A stretch of DNA of 64,000 nucleotides, from NCBI GenBank assembly GCA_049999765.1, contig JBNGIQ010009070.1:1-64000 (forward strand), read 5' to 3'. Made by a program: the position numbers and the translations under genes. The notes under the pieces were generated by a model. That model made no database searches and was not told the origin of the DNA. It worked only from the letters and a program-made list of their open reading frames with translations. The DNA is from Phaeoceros laevis (Eukaryota > Anthocerotophyta > Anthocerotopsida > Notothyladales). Positions 45,150 to 56,103 of this stretch are shown here, piece by piece; position 1 is the stretch's first letter; every line of letters starts with the position of its first letter.

Positions 45150-45568
45150 TTTGCCGGCAGGCAGGCAGGTGCGATGTAACCAGTAGCACTTGAGGCAGAA
45201 AGCCAGCATATATATCACCTCCTGAAAAAATTCATGCCTACACCAATTGAGCATTTATCTGCAGGCTCCATTCACCTACAACATTTGGCAAAGACCTTGA
45301 CACCTCAAATTGCTTTGAACACCTGTAGACCTACCTAGGCGGTAGCATGAGAGGTGGATGGGTTGTACGCGTCAATGTTTCGTCAGGTTCTAGGAGGAAG
45401 GTTGAGACCATAGACCATAGTTCTACGAGGAAGGTTGTCAGATGACTTTCGTCAGATANNNNNNNNNNNNNNNNNNNNNNNNNNNNNNNNNNNNNNNNNN
45501 NNNNNNNNNNNNNNNNNNNNNNNNNNNNNNNNNNNNNNNNNNNNNNNNNNNNNNNNNNTCTGACAACC
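45150..45568. other. Upstream region of the RLP gene with a 100-N gap
   Basis: This holds the RLP leader and promoter. The gap at 45459-45558 is bracketed by AAGGTTGTCAGA (45431-45442) and its reverse complement TCTGACAACCTT (45559-45570). No coding sequence was recognised. Confidence 0.45.
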
Positions 45569-45847
45569 TTGGACAGTATCTTTCAAGGACAGTTTACCAT
45601 TAAATTTCCAGGTGCGTTTGTCACCATGCTTGTGTACGCTTGCGAGAAAGGCGACCTGTCCTCAGCCCATCGTTTATTCAACATTTGCCAAGACCAGACG
45701 AGACGTCAGCGGAGAAGACCACCGGAGGACCTAAAGGTAGTGGAGGAGACCGACGCGTACGAGAGGAGACCATCGGAGGAGACCAAAAGCCTACTGATAG
45801 GCGCCAGCCATGGCGGGCCAGCCACTGCCGCTGGAGACAATGTGTAA
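45569..45847 (+). pseudogene. Possible PPR-like fragment
   Basis: An open stretch of 92 codons starts just after the gap. It includes MLVYACEKGDLSSAHRLF, which looks like the second half of a PPR repeat; the rest (RRQRRRPPEDLKVVEETD) is low-complexity and charged. The evidence is one motif only, so this could be chance. Confidence 0.3.
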
Positions 45848-46004
45848 AAAAGCACATGCATTGTGCCCCCTCTGCATCGTCATTCTGGACTTGGAGGCCC
45901 CGAGACAGTCTTCGTGAAGACGATATCGATCCCAAGTTGAGGGTGGTTTTGGTGCAGGCCTGCAGCCCAGCGTTAGCTAGCTCCGGCTCTAGATCTGGAT
46001 GTAA

Positions 46005-46440
46005 TGAGAATATTTGTTAGAAGAGGGCTCACATTCTTTCCGGTGCTGAGAAGAGCTCGGTGAATCTGGGGATGGGGGTTCGTTGCCAGCAGGAGACGCC
46101 AGCCAGGCGAATTTTAGTGGCACAAATGATGCTGGGGTTCTGCTTCTGCAAGGAGGAAGGATTCAGGTGCTTGCAAGCAGCCATGGTGACTTACAAGTTT
46201 GGCGTACCATGGCGATGTCTGGTGTACTGAAGACTTTGTACCTGCAGGTTGACCAGCGTTGTCCAGAGTCTGCTTGGGAAACCTCCAGAGGTTGTAAACC
46301 AGGGACAGCCCTAGTAGTAGTACTTAAGGCGATTATGGTGTTTAGCCGACTCCACATGGGAATCAAACACCCCTAGAAATATGCAGATCATCGCAAACGT
46401 TTTCAATGTTTGACATGGTATGGTAGCACACAACCAGCTC
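46005..46440 (-). pseudogene. Second copy of the PPR-relic segment, uninterrupted
   Basis: This matches 40799-40892 followed directly by 41213-41470, without the F-box fragment between them. The junction in this copy reads GGAGACGCCAGCCAGGCG near 46092-46109. On the minus strand it encodes PPR text such as IHRALLSTGKNVSPLLTNIL with broken frames. It carries its own 62-bp insertion at 46315-46376. Confidence 0.82.
46315..46376. mobile_element. Tiny insertion with CCCTAG target duplication
   Basis: Relative to the paralogous site at about 41408-41413, where CCCTAG occurs once, this copy has 56 bp plus a second CCCTAG. The insert contains a short inverted repeat (GGTGTTT...AAACACC). A related sequence lies at 39058-39100 in the opposite orientation (GGGGTGTTCAATTCCCATGT). 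This fits a very short MITE. Confidence 0.65.
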
Positions 46441-48393
46441 AAAACATATATGTTGACTGTATTAACCTCGGGACAAGCAGGCTCAAGGCTGCTGTGATAG
46501 TACGTACCTTCGCAGACAATTTCAACCTCCAACTGCTGCGCTTGTTGAAAATGCCCTAGAGTGAAGCTAGTTGAATGCAGAAGCAGGCCACTTCAGTCGC
46601 GATCACCTGTTAAGAGATGTCCAGTCCCAGCCACTCTGGCACAGTGTCTATGTCCATCAGCTGCATATGTGGACCAGGACGACATGAGTCTTCAACAACT
46701 GAGTCAAGCACCTTCGCAGGCAGAACACACTTCCCTCACGACTATCAAAAGTACATTATTACACACTTCCCTCACGACTATCAAAGGTACAGTACACTGC
46801 TTTGCTGTAAGCAGACATCGTGCTTGGCGCAAACCTAGGCTGCAGAACAGTAGAATGTGGAAGACGCAAAACTGCCATATCAGTAAACATCCCGTTGCAC
46901 AATCTGGATATTTCTTTTAGATAATTCACAGATAAAGAGACTAGAAACGCTGAAAAAGAAGTCTGTCGAGCAGGTTCTTCTCTCCAAGAGTCCACGACAG
47001 CTGCTGTCGGACTTGACCTAGAAGCTCCTTGCAGACAGATTCCAAGCCAGATAATATCCTGAATTTTGGACTTCTATAAGACAGAACCGTACAAAGCGGC
47101 CATAAATGTGAACTCATTGCAGCGAAGTTTCGAGGTTGGAGGGAGCACGGATAGAATAAGCACGAGTCGTCTGTCCGAGAAGGCGCTTTTTCCACCAGTC
47201 TTTCTGCGACAGAGCACCAGTGGGAATCCTGTCGTCAAGCAGCTTCGTCTGACGCTTTCATGCTTTGACAGGGGGGCCACATTGCTAACCGCCCATAATA
47301 AGCCGGCGTGTCACCACCGCGGCCGGGGATACGCGACACGAGTCCTGGTAGACGGCTTAGACTACATGGTTCATTAGGACTCGGAGCGCGACTCGAGTGC
47401 TAATCCAGTCGACGGCTTATTAGCTGTCAGATATCTATACAGTACCTTGGTTTTGGAATAGGCTAACGGTATTTGATTGTTATTGTGGGGTCTTGGTATT
47501 TTTGCTAAGTTCCCCTCTCATCAGCGCGTGGGTATCAGACCGTCATATGCCTGGGGCCTCCTCCATGCCGGACTGACGGCCACCACGTCGCCACAAAAGA
47601 AGGTGCTGCTGCCTCGCCCCGCCGTCGGGTCGCTCTTGGACCGGCTTTCCAGCATGCGCTACGTGGCTCGGGAGTGATCGGCGGGTTTTAGCTACGGAGG
47701 AGGCCAGGGTTTGAGCTACCAGTGAGCGGGCCACCGGGAGGACGAAATCCGAGCCAATTGTTCGGAATTCTGGGAGGAGCCCAGATCGTGCGCTTCTGGT
47801 GGCGGGGAGTAGAATGCGGCTGGCATTTTTCGCTTCTGGATCTGCGGTGCAGAACCGGAGGCCGGAGCCAGCTGCTCTGTGAGTCTGAGGTTTGGAGAAG
47901 TCTCGGGAAGTTTTGGAAGCTGCAGGATTAGGGTGGATCTGTGGAATGTCGTCGTAGGAGTGGAGGAGCGGAGGGTTGGGTGACTTTTCTGGATGGTTCC
48001 TGAGGGGGAGCGCATTTAGGACACAGGAGGTGGAGCAGGTTATGACTGTCTCCGGAATGTTGGAGCTGCCTTTTTGAAGAGTGCGAGAAACTGGCCATGT
48101 CCAGTGAGCTGTTGAGTAGGATTCGCAGTGCGGCGATCCAAAAGTAGGAATTTTGAAGCCGGGAGATTGCTTGGAGATGCTTTGGGTTCGGAACAAGGGG
48201 GAGTCTATTTTCTCGAGAGGTTTATTTACCAAGCCTGCTTGGATCGGTCTGTAATCATGAAGCTTCGGCTCACAGGCTGAAGCTTTGGAGGGTCCGCAAG
48301 GAGGTCGCTAAGGAGGCCGGCAAGCCAGACGAGCCTTTCGCTGTGGTCCCGGGCTTGTCAGGCTCAGTTTTGTTCAGTTTTCCTTGTCTTGTA
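46441..48393. other. Long spacer and leader of the SMP-C2 gene
   Basis: A 36-bp unit (ACACTTCCCTCACGACTATC) is tandemly repeated at about 46728-46797. The segment from about 47480 to 48393 is probably promoter and leader of the downstream gene; open stretches on both strands here have no recognisable family. Confidence 0.4.
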
Positions 48394-51300
48394 ATGATGA
48401 AGATGAGGAGAGGTGCTGTGGAGAAAGTTATAGCGGAAGGGCAGGAGTTTTACAATAACCTGGTTGCAGAAAAGCCTGCATTACCATATCTGGTCCCCAT
48501 TTTTATCGTGGCCTGGCTCCTTGAACGATACATCAGCTCTCTATCCAATTGGATACCTTTGTTGGTGACGGTTTGGGGAATGTTGCAGGTACGGATCTGT
48601 GCCCCTGATTTGGGAAGTTTGAAATCCAGTAGCTTCTGCGAGGTTGTGGGACTGTTCAGTTACTCCTGGTGCTGGACATGGCCTTGTCTATCAGTGGAGG
48701 GCATGTTCCTGCCTGAGGTAGATCAGGCAGACTGTGCGTCTGATTGAGGTCAAGATGTATCAGAGTTCTCATTACTTCTTTTCTGGTTCATAGTATGGGA
48801 AGTACAGGCGGAAACAAGCAATAGAAGAGCTTAACAGAAGATGGGTACGCCAGTTTCAGCTGAATCAGGTGTGTTAGCCATCTGCTAGGTCTCCTTCTGT
48901 GTGTGAACTTTCATAGCTTCTGCGAAGTTTTGTATTGCCGAGATACTAGGATGACACAACATAAGCCTGGTAGTAGCAGGGGAACCTCTGACAAGGTCAC
49001 ACGTTGTTACACATTGTTTCATGGCAGCCTAGCACACCGCCGGAGTCTTGTGAATGGTTGAACAGGCTTTGGTCCACAGTGTGGCCAAACTTCTTTGAGC
49101 CAAGAATTGTAAGGAGACTGCTTAAGACAGTGCAGGTGAGCGTTGCTGACATTGCTATCAACAAGAAGCACCGCCCCATTCATTTACTTACTGCGTAGAG
49201 CTTGTCAGCTGTGAAATTATTGTTGCTTATGTCTGTTCCTTTCAATTGAGCAGAAGAGAATCAAGGAGAAAAGACCAAAGCCGATTGTAAGTATCAAAAG
49301 GTTTGAGATATTAATCATCCTGATGATGTGCATGTTAGTTGACTTTGAATGTCTTGTTGTTAATTTTGTTTAGCTGATGGTTGGGCTGTTCTTGTGTATG
49401 CAGCAAAGCATTGAAGTGCAGGATTTTTCGCTCGGTACAGCCCCGCCAACTTTAACCAACATTCACTGGACAACGGAAGCTGGTGTGGTTAGTGTCAAAA
49501 AGCCCTTGTTCGCTATTCAAAAGCGGTTCTGTTGTCAACTTTGCTCTGTATGGAGGGGAGAATGACAATAGAAGTTTGTCTCATATCCGAGTTTGTGCAA
49601 GATATGGGTAGAGAAGTTGGTGGGGGGCATTAGTTTTACTTGTATGTTGTTACAAAATTCAATGTGCCTCTCCATTTATAAAGCATCTCTTTTTATTTGT
49701 AGGCTGCCTTAAACATGTCATTCGACTGGGTTACCAACGAGATGAGCATTCTGCTTGCTGCCAAGCTAGCTGGTCCCTTGAGAGGAAAGGTGGCTCGAAT
49801 TGTCATCAACAGCCTCAGGATAAAGGGCGATGTATGTACTCTGGCTTCTTGACATTGTGCGCCTAGGATGTTTATGTTGGCCTATTACGTTGGAGGGTTC
49901 AGAACATCTTCTAGAATTTTGTTGTTGCACTGCTGGGAGCTTTTTGGTTTCAGTCCGTACTGACATGCAAGTTGCCCTATGTTTCCAGTTGCGATTAGTG
50001 CCGATCTTGGATGGAACAGCTGTGCTGTATTCATTCTGGAACACTCCAGAGGTGAAGGTCGGTTTAGCTTTTGGAAGTGGAAATCAAACCTCTGTTCCTG
50101 CAACTGAGCTGCCAGGTGTTTCATCTTGGCTGGTAAGAGCGACAAGTCTTTATTTTTGTGTCTCGACCTTTTTGTCAAGAAAAAGTAGTGTGCTCAGTGA
50201 ATGGTGTTCTCTGTGAGCCAAGGAGTTGCTCTGGTTCAGGATAAGCTGTTGAAGGACACATTGATTCGAACACTTGTGGAGCCACGAAGACGGTGTTATG
50301 CCCTGCCAGCAGTTGATCTCAAGAAACATGCTGTTGGTGGAATATGTTCAGTCAAGGTGCTTTCAGGGAAAGATCTCAAGTTCAGACCAAACTACGTGAA
50401 GTCGAATTCATCTGGGAGTTCTCATGGCAGCCAGAGTTCAAGTTTCAAAGTGGCCAATCCATTTGTAGAACTACAGTTGGAGGACCTGATGAGAAAGTCC
50501 CAGCTTCCCAAGAACGGTGGATCATCCCCAACATGGAATGATGACGCCTTTGACATGGTGCTACATGAAAATACTGGCACACTTTATATCGCTGTCTGTG
50601 AAGCTGGAAGTGTCAATCTCGGATCTATTGGTAACTGTCAAATCAAGGTGAGCATTAGCACATACACACCCTACATGAGAAAAATTATACTCAGTGGACG
50701 GTCTAACGCACTTTTTAGGAACCTAACCTATGTTTGATCTCAGATGAGGTATGTTGATGATGATTCAACAATTTTTTGGGCGTCTGGTCCGGAGGGAGGA
50801 ATAATCGCTTCACGTGCAGAAACTTGTGGGAAAGAAGTGACAATGACAATTCCACTTGAACCCGGAGTTTGCGGAGAGGTAGGATTGCGCTTTGTCTACT
50901 TAAAAATGGGCGTTTGTGCGCAAGTTACTGAGATCTGGAGAGACTGCAACTTGCTATATGCACTCTGCAACTCCTCATGGCAGTGTCGCTTTCAGTCTTG
51001 TAGTATTGTGGTATCCCAGGTAACCCAGAGCTGACCCTGTCTGTGGTCGTTTTCTGTTTCTGCAGATAACTCTGGCTTTGGTGCTAAAAGAGTGGCAGTT
51101 TGCAGATGGTTCGAAAGCTGTAGCAAACTACACACCAGCAGCTGCAACTGTTCATATGCAGCAGTCAATGCTTGGCTCCCTACCAAGTGTCCCAGCTCTT
51201 ACTGGAAGGAAAATCAGAGTTGTCACAGTGGAGGGCCGAAATCTTGCCCCCATGGATAAGACTGGGAAAAGTGATCCATACCTGAAGCTCCACTATGGAA

Positions 51301-52739
51301 AGGTCAGTTCGATGTGTATGATAGAGATTGTGCTTTGTTTTGAGGGCCTTTCCCCTCTCCCATGAATTGAGATTTGTGCAGGTCCTCACTTTGCCGGCGA
51401 CCGGGCGTTTTAGAGCTGAACATGGTGTGGCCTGTCAATCAGATTGTTAGACGAACAAAAACTGTTAATCAGGACCTGAATCCTGTTTGGAATCAAAGCT
51501 TTATCTTTCACGAGATAACTGGAGAATATTTGAAGCTAAGATGCTATGATGCGGACTGGTTCGGAGATGAGAATCTCGGAAGTGCTCGAGTCAATCTGCA
51601 AGGCCTGGAAGAAGGGAAGCCAAAGGACGTGTGGGTCCCTCTGGAGAAAATAAAGCAAGGAGAAATAAAGCTGAAGATTGAGGTGTTGGGCCCCGACTTT
51701 GAATATGATGGGTCTCAGGTACACGTGTGTTCCAGATATTGTGGGCACGTTTCAGATAGGTTTTGTGAACGGCACTTTATGCTAAAATTTCTGGGTTGCT
51801 TTTGCTAGCAGGGTGATCTTGAGGAGACTGGGTCACTCTCTGGTCGAGGTGGGGTTGTCGAGATTGTCCTTGTTGAAGGAAAAGATTTGATTGCAGCAGA
51901 TTGGGGTGGGACAAGTGATCCTTATGTCAGTGTGCGCTACGGGAACACAAGAAAACGAACCAAGGTAATGAAACGTGAAACTTTCCCTGAGTGAGGGCTG
52001 TTGACTCTGCAAACTGATGGGATTCTTTGCAGCCGAACCGTTTTTCTATGAAGGCTGACAAGCCAGAGTGGGTTTGAGATGGTGACAGGTTGTCCACAAG
52101 ACGCTGGCACCGCAGTGGAACCAAACAGTGGAGTTTAGTGATGATGGTAGTCCTCTTGTCCTTCATGTGAAGGACTACAATGCCATAATGCCAACTTCGA
52201 GCATTGGACATTGTGAGGTTGATTATCAAAAATTAGGACCGAATCAAACACTAGATAAATGGATTGCCTTGCAAGGTGTGAGTAAGGGGGAGATTCATAT
52301 ACAAATCACGAGGCGCTTCCCTGAGAAAGAGCAAAAGAGGTCACAGCCAGCTACACCACCTCAAGCTCCACAGTCTAATGGCAATGTCAAGCTTCAAAGG
52401 ACTGCAGGAAAGGTAATCAAGAATCTGTGACGACACCTTAACCTCTTGTGCTTTGCAGATTTGTGCATACTTTCCTTAGAAGGGCTGCTTGTTCTCTTGC
52501 AATTCCACGAGGCCTGCTAATGCTAACTCATGGACTCTTTTCAGGTCCGGACATTGATAAGGAAGGCATTGGCGTTGGCTGAAGAGGAGGAGGAGCAAGA
52601 TGAAATTAGGCAAATGCTAGAGGAATTGGAGTCAGCGGAAGAGGAACGTGAGGCTGTGGCGTCACAGCTGCAGAAAGATAGAGATCTTCTTGTGGCTAAA
52701 GTTAAGGAACTTGAACAAGCTATGAACGGCCTAATCTAG
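48394..52739 (+). CDS. SMP- and C2-domain membrane-contact protein, NTMC2T3/SYTF-like
   Basis: Plant synaptotagmin-like (NTMC2) proteins tether the ER to other membranes and move lipids through their SMP domain. Fourteen exons (48394-48588, 48794-48868, 49028-49135, 49254-49286, 49404-49487, 49703-49831, 49989-50132, 50240-50647, 50744-50878, 51066-51302, 51443-51718, 51812-51964, 52089-52412, 52545-52739) give 831 residues. An N-terminal membrane segment (LPYLVPIFIVAWLLERYI) precedes the SMP domain (EWLNRLWSTVWPNFFEPRIV, FSLGTAPPTLTNIHW, ELPGVSSWL, VEPRRRCYALPAVDL). Then come three C2 domains: GICSVKVLSGKDLKF, IRVVTVEGRNLAPMDKTGKSDPYLKL and VEIVLVEGKDLIAADWGGTSDPYVSV, the last two with Asp residues suited to calcium binding. 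A coiled coil (EEEEEQDEIRQMLEELESAE) ends the protein. Confidence 0.92.
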
Positions 52740-53707
52740 GGTGGCAAGCATCCGGGAAGTCACAGTACCATCGACATGTAAGATTACCACCCACCGACAT
52801 GGCGGATCATTCTGAAGCAACTGGGTCAGCGACAGGTAACCATTCTGACTATGCATCGCCAAGAAATGATACGTGTGCTGCTCGCAGGGCCTGGACAAAT
52901 TCTTAACCAACCTGATGACTGTTGTGTGTTATGTGTTCAGTGAGCTCGGGATAAAGGTCCACTCTCCTGTACATCATAGCAATTTGATCTCGCAAGACCA
53001 TGGCAATCTTAGCTTTAGGCAGGAAGATTATCATCTTTGAACTTGACATCTCTAGTAAGAGATTTTTAGTTCATGTCATGTTGTCAGTACAGAATTTAGT
53101 AATAAAGCACTGCTGAGTGCTGACCGGTGCTCTGTTGCACAAAGCCTTACCAGCCGCGAGCCGAAACCGAAATGCTCGTTTTCATAACGTAACGACTGCG
53201 ATACCTTCCACGGTTTGGAGAAATGTTTCTACGATGGCTTGCTATGCGTGTTTGACACCTTGTTCATGCTCTCCCAACACATTGAATCTTCCAGCTTTCG
53301 GTCAAGGATGCCTTGTTACAGAGTCTACAGGAGCTGGGGGACAGGCACAACTAGTCTGCCATTGGGGAATTCTCGGGTAGTACCGGTAGTTACTCGCAAG
53401 CACGTCCTGTAGTTCGCCGAGAGTCAAAGCTTGCCTTCTGGAAGCGTGAAGTCTTGGCAGGCTACAAAAGACGCATTTCCTTGCTAGCCGTACTACAGGA
53501 AGAAGCATTTCCTCAGCGATGCTGGAATTTTGACTGCTCTCTGGTTTGCGATGGTTTCAGACTGCAAAAACATACCTCAACTGCACGATTGACTAAGGAT
53601 AGAGGTCCGCAAAGACTGTGATGTGAGTGCACACCGAATAGAGGAAAGTCGTGTCTCTTCTACGAAATTCACATCGAACTGACTAAGACACATTACATAT
53701 CCAAATG
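52740..53707. other. 3' flank and spacer
   Basis: The 3' untranslated region of the SMP-C2 gene, with an AATAAA-like signal (AATAAAGC) at 53100, then sequence without recognised features up to the F-box gene. Confidence 0.45.
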
Positions 53708-54402
53708 CTACGGTTGAATGTCAAACCGGGGAGAGAAGGTGCAGAACCCCGGCCTGCAGCCCAACTGAAAGCTAGAGTCGAAGGGCTGTGGAAGCACCGT
53801 GAACTCATCCTTGCCAGCCACATACATCGCTAAGCTGTTGGAAGTGAAGNNNNNNNNNNNNNNNNNNNNNNNNNNNNNNNNNNNNNNNNNNNNNNNNNNN
53901 NNNNNNNNNNNNNNNNNNNNNNNNNNNNNNNNNNNNNNNNNNNNNNNNNNNNNNNNNNNNNNNNNNNNNNNNNNNNNNNNNNNNNNNNNNNNNNNNNNNN
54001 NNNNNNNNNNNNNNNNNNNNNNNNNNNNNNNNNNNNNNNNNNNNNNNNNNNNNNNNNNNNNNNNNNNNNNNNNNNNNNNNNNNNNNNNNNNNNNNNNNNN
54101 NNNNNNNNNNNNNNNNNNNNNNNNNNNNNNNNNNNNNNNNNNNNNNNNNNNNNNNNNNNNNNNNNNNNNNNNNNNNNNNNNNNNNNNNNNNNNNNNNNNN
54201 NNNNNNNNNNNNNNNNNNNNNNNNNNNNNNNNNNNNNNNNNNNNNNNNNGAGGTAGCAGCATGGCTTGGAGATGTTGCTTGGTTGCGAGAGCACGATCTT
54301 GTTCCATCTTCTGCACACCAGGCGGGCGCTGAGAAGTGAAGCCGGTGGCAGCCATTGCAATACGTTGCTCACAATCTCCTCCAGAGCCCAGAACGAGGCC
54401 AT
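53708..54402 (-). CDS. F-box protein, interrupted by a 400-N gap
   Basis: F-box proteins are the substrate receptors of SCF ubiquitin ligases. The minus-strand start at 54402 reads MASFWALEEIVSNVLQWLPP followed by SLLSARLVCRRWNKIVLSQP, a clear F-box domain. The next 400 positions (53850-54249) are N. After the gap the frame ends with HFTSNSLAMYVAGKDEFTVL and CTFSPRFDIQP. The two sides are in different frames relative to the nominal gap length, so an intron or wrong gap size is likely. The substrate-binding region is unseen. A relic of its 3' end lies at 40893-41212 and of its 5' end at 54489-54575. Confidence 0.75.
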
Positions 54403-54488
54403 GCTCCAGCTGCTTCCACAACTGTCAACGAAATACAGCAGTGACGGATATGACCAGCTCCAGCTCTAGCTAGCTACAGAAGCTCTCA

Positions 54489-54575
54489 TGAGAGAGGTTG
54501 CAATACGCTGCTCACAATCTCTTCCAGATCCCAAAGTGAGGCCATATCCAGCTGCTTTCACTACTAGCCTCAAGC
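54489..54575 (-). pseudogene. Tandem relic of the F-box gene start
   Basis: On the minus strand this reads MASLWDLEEIVSSVLQPLS and then a stop, a close copy of the F-box gene start (MASFWALEEIVSNVLQWLP). The forward sequence TTGCAATACGCTGCTCACAA repeats 54356-54375 with one change. Only about 19 codons survive. Confidence 0.72.
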
Positions 54576-54980
54576 ACACTGTGAGACGGACCTCACCGGT
54601 TCCAGCACTAGCCTTTTTGACAAGCTCAGCTGCTCAGCTTTGAGAGAAAGAGAGAGAGATTCATTCACGTGTTGAGCCTGCTACGAGACATATGGCAGTC
54701 CTTTTGGCCACCATGGCGAAACACCGGTTTCGCCCTTTTCTTTTCCAAACTCAACTACTTTTGAGGCCCGCCAAACGCGGCCCGGGACTCCCGGCGCCTC
54801 GCTCGACCCTGGTTAGGGTTTTAGCCTCTCTAAGCCTACGTGTCATGAGTGCCACGCGGACCCGGTTCCCTGTCGATAAGGCACCGGGAAACCGGTTTAA
54901 GGCATCATGCACCATATCCTGCGCGCATACCACTCCATACCACTCCATACCCATCCATCCTCACTCAAGAATCATGCACA

Positions 54981-55040
54981 ACGGCTCCGGAGAGGAGCCG
55001 CACTCACTCGGGAGTGTGGAGCAAGTCTCCCGAGTGAGTG
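54981..55040. repeat. Two adjacent hairpins
   Basis: CGGCTCC at 54982-54988 pairs with GGAGCCG at 54994-55000 (5-nt loop). Immediately after, CACTCACTCGGGAG at 55001-55014 pairs perfectly with CTCCCGAGTGAGTG at 55027-55040 (12-nt loop). Function is unknown. Confidence 0.8.
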
Positions 55041-55209
55041 AGCTCCACGGGATTGCGGCTGGGATGTCCATTGACCCGGTTTAGGGTCGCGCAGCAGCGC
55101 CATCACCTGCTCGCAGCGAAAGGGCGCTCCCTGTGCAGGAACTTGTGGACGCACGGTCGCTGTCCGATGACTTCACTCACATTGCTCCTGCTGGCCGTCC
55201 CCTGTTCCC

Positions 55210-55330
55210 AGCATCCCAAGTTCCTGGCAGGTCTGCCCTCCTGAGCGCTCGTGCTCTACAGCAGGGCAGGCAGTTGCACTCACGGATTGTATTTCGTGGA
55301 CTGCTTGAAGGTAACGTGCGAGAACGCGGC
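55210..55330 (+). pseudogene. PPR fragment
   Basis: On the plus strand, SARALQQGRQLHSRIVFRGL followed by LEGNV is the typical repeat junction of land-plant PLS-class PPR proteins (GRxLHSxIVxRGL). The continuation expected after NV is replaced by unrelated sequence. It is an isolated piece, similar to the PPR piece near 63550-63990. Confidence 0.65.
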
Positions 55331-55779
55331 GGTGAGTTTGCAATGCAATTTGGACAAGAGGTGGAAGAGGTGGCTGCTTCTGCTGTGTAAACGCATTGCC
55401 TGGGAGGCACACTTAACCTCCCTTTCAGCTCCAGGGTTTGGGTCTGCCTCTTAGCTGCTGGCGTCCGCTGATCAATGATGCATCCCGTTGGTCATGCGCA
55501 ATTGTAGGTGGAGCAAGTGCAGGGCATTTCAGCAGTACCAGTCCAGCGGGCGTGCCCACCAGTTGTTTGGCATCCATGACTGTTGATGCTGCTTCGCGTT
55601 AGTGGTCCGCGCCATTGTGGGGAAGTACTGTGATTGAGGTCTGTGGCGATTATCCCCCCTGGCCAGGCGCAGTTATCCCTGGTGAAGTTCGACCAGTACT
55701 ATAAGTGAGTGCTGTCCTGCATCCCTATGGGCACGTAACAGTTCTGTGCATTACCGTGTTTCATGTGTCATTGTTGGCA
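55331..55779. other. Spacer without recognised feature
   Basis: I see nothing supported between the PPR fragment and the light-harvesting fragment. Confidence 0.35.
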
Positions 55780-55995
55780 GCAAGCTTCCTTCCCTCACAT
55801 TCTTTGGCCTGGCTATGATCGCGATCAGCTTTGAGGTGCTGCATGCACGCTGGGCCATGTTAGCAGCTCTGGGTGTAGTAATTCCTGAACTACTTGACCA
55901 TTTTTCTGGAGTGTCTTTTCCGAGCCCGTATGGTGGCAAGTTGCCTATGCTAAGCTTCAGGCAAGGCAGCACAGAAGCTAGGCTCCACCCCTTCA
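55780..55995 (+). pseudogene. LHCB (CP29/LHCB7-like) fragment with frameshift
   Basis: Light-harvesting proteins bind chlorophyll in the thylakoid. The plus strand reads FEVLHARWAMLAALGVVIPE followed by LLDHFSGVSF, the first part of a helix with the chlorophyll-binding E-x-x-H-x-R motif. One base is then missing near 55921, and the next frame continues EPVWWQVAYAKLQARQ. The EPVWW ending resembles LHCB7 more than LHCB1-6. The rest of the gene is absent, so it is a dead fragment. Confidence 0.75.
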
Positions 55996-56030
55996 TGATG
56001 GTTCTGTGCCAGCTCAACTTCGTCCAGTCT

Positions 56031-56103
56031 AACCTGTGTTTTAGTAAACAATAGTTGCAGCCTGGTTCACAGGCTGCAACTATTGTTTACTAAAACACAG
56101 GTT
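56031..56103. repeat. Perfect 34-bp inverted repeat with 5-nt loop
   Basis: The arm at 56031-56064 (begins AACCTGTGTTTTAGTAAACA) is the exact reverse complement of 56070-56103, with loop GTTCA. Pairing stops abruptly at both outer ends. The lack of any mismatch implies recent origin, selection or an assembly artefact. Confidence 0.9.

Noticed and set aside
47543-48232. 229-codon minus-strand open frame upstream of the SMP-C2 gene
   Set aside because: It lies over the probable leader of a confidently identified plus-strand gene, has no recognisable motif and has Ser/Pro-rich random composition.
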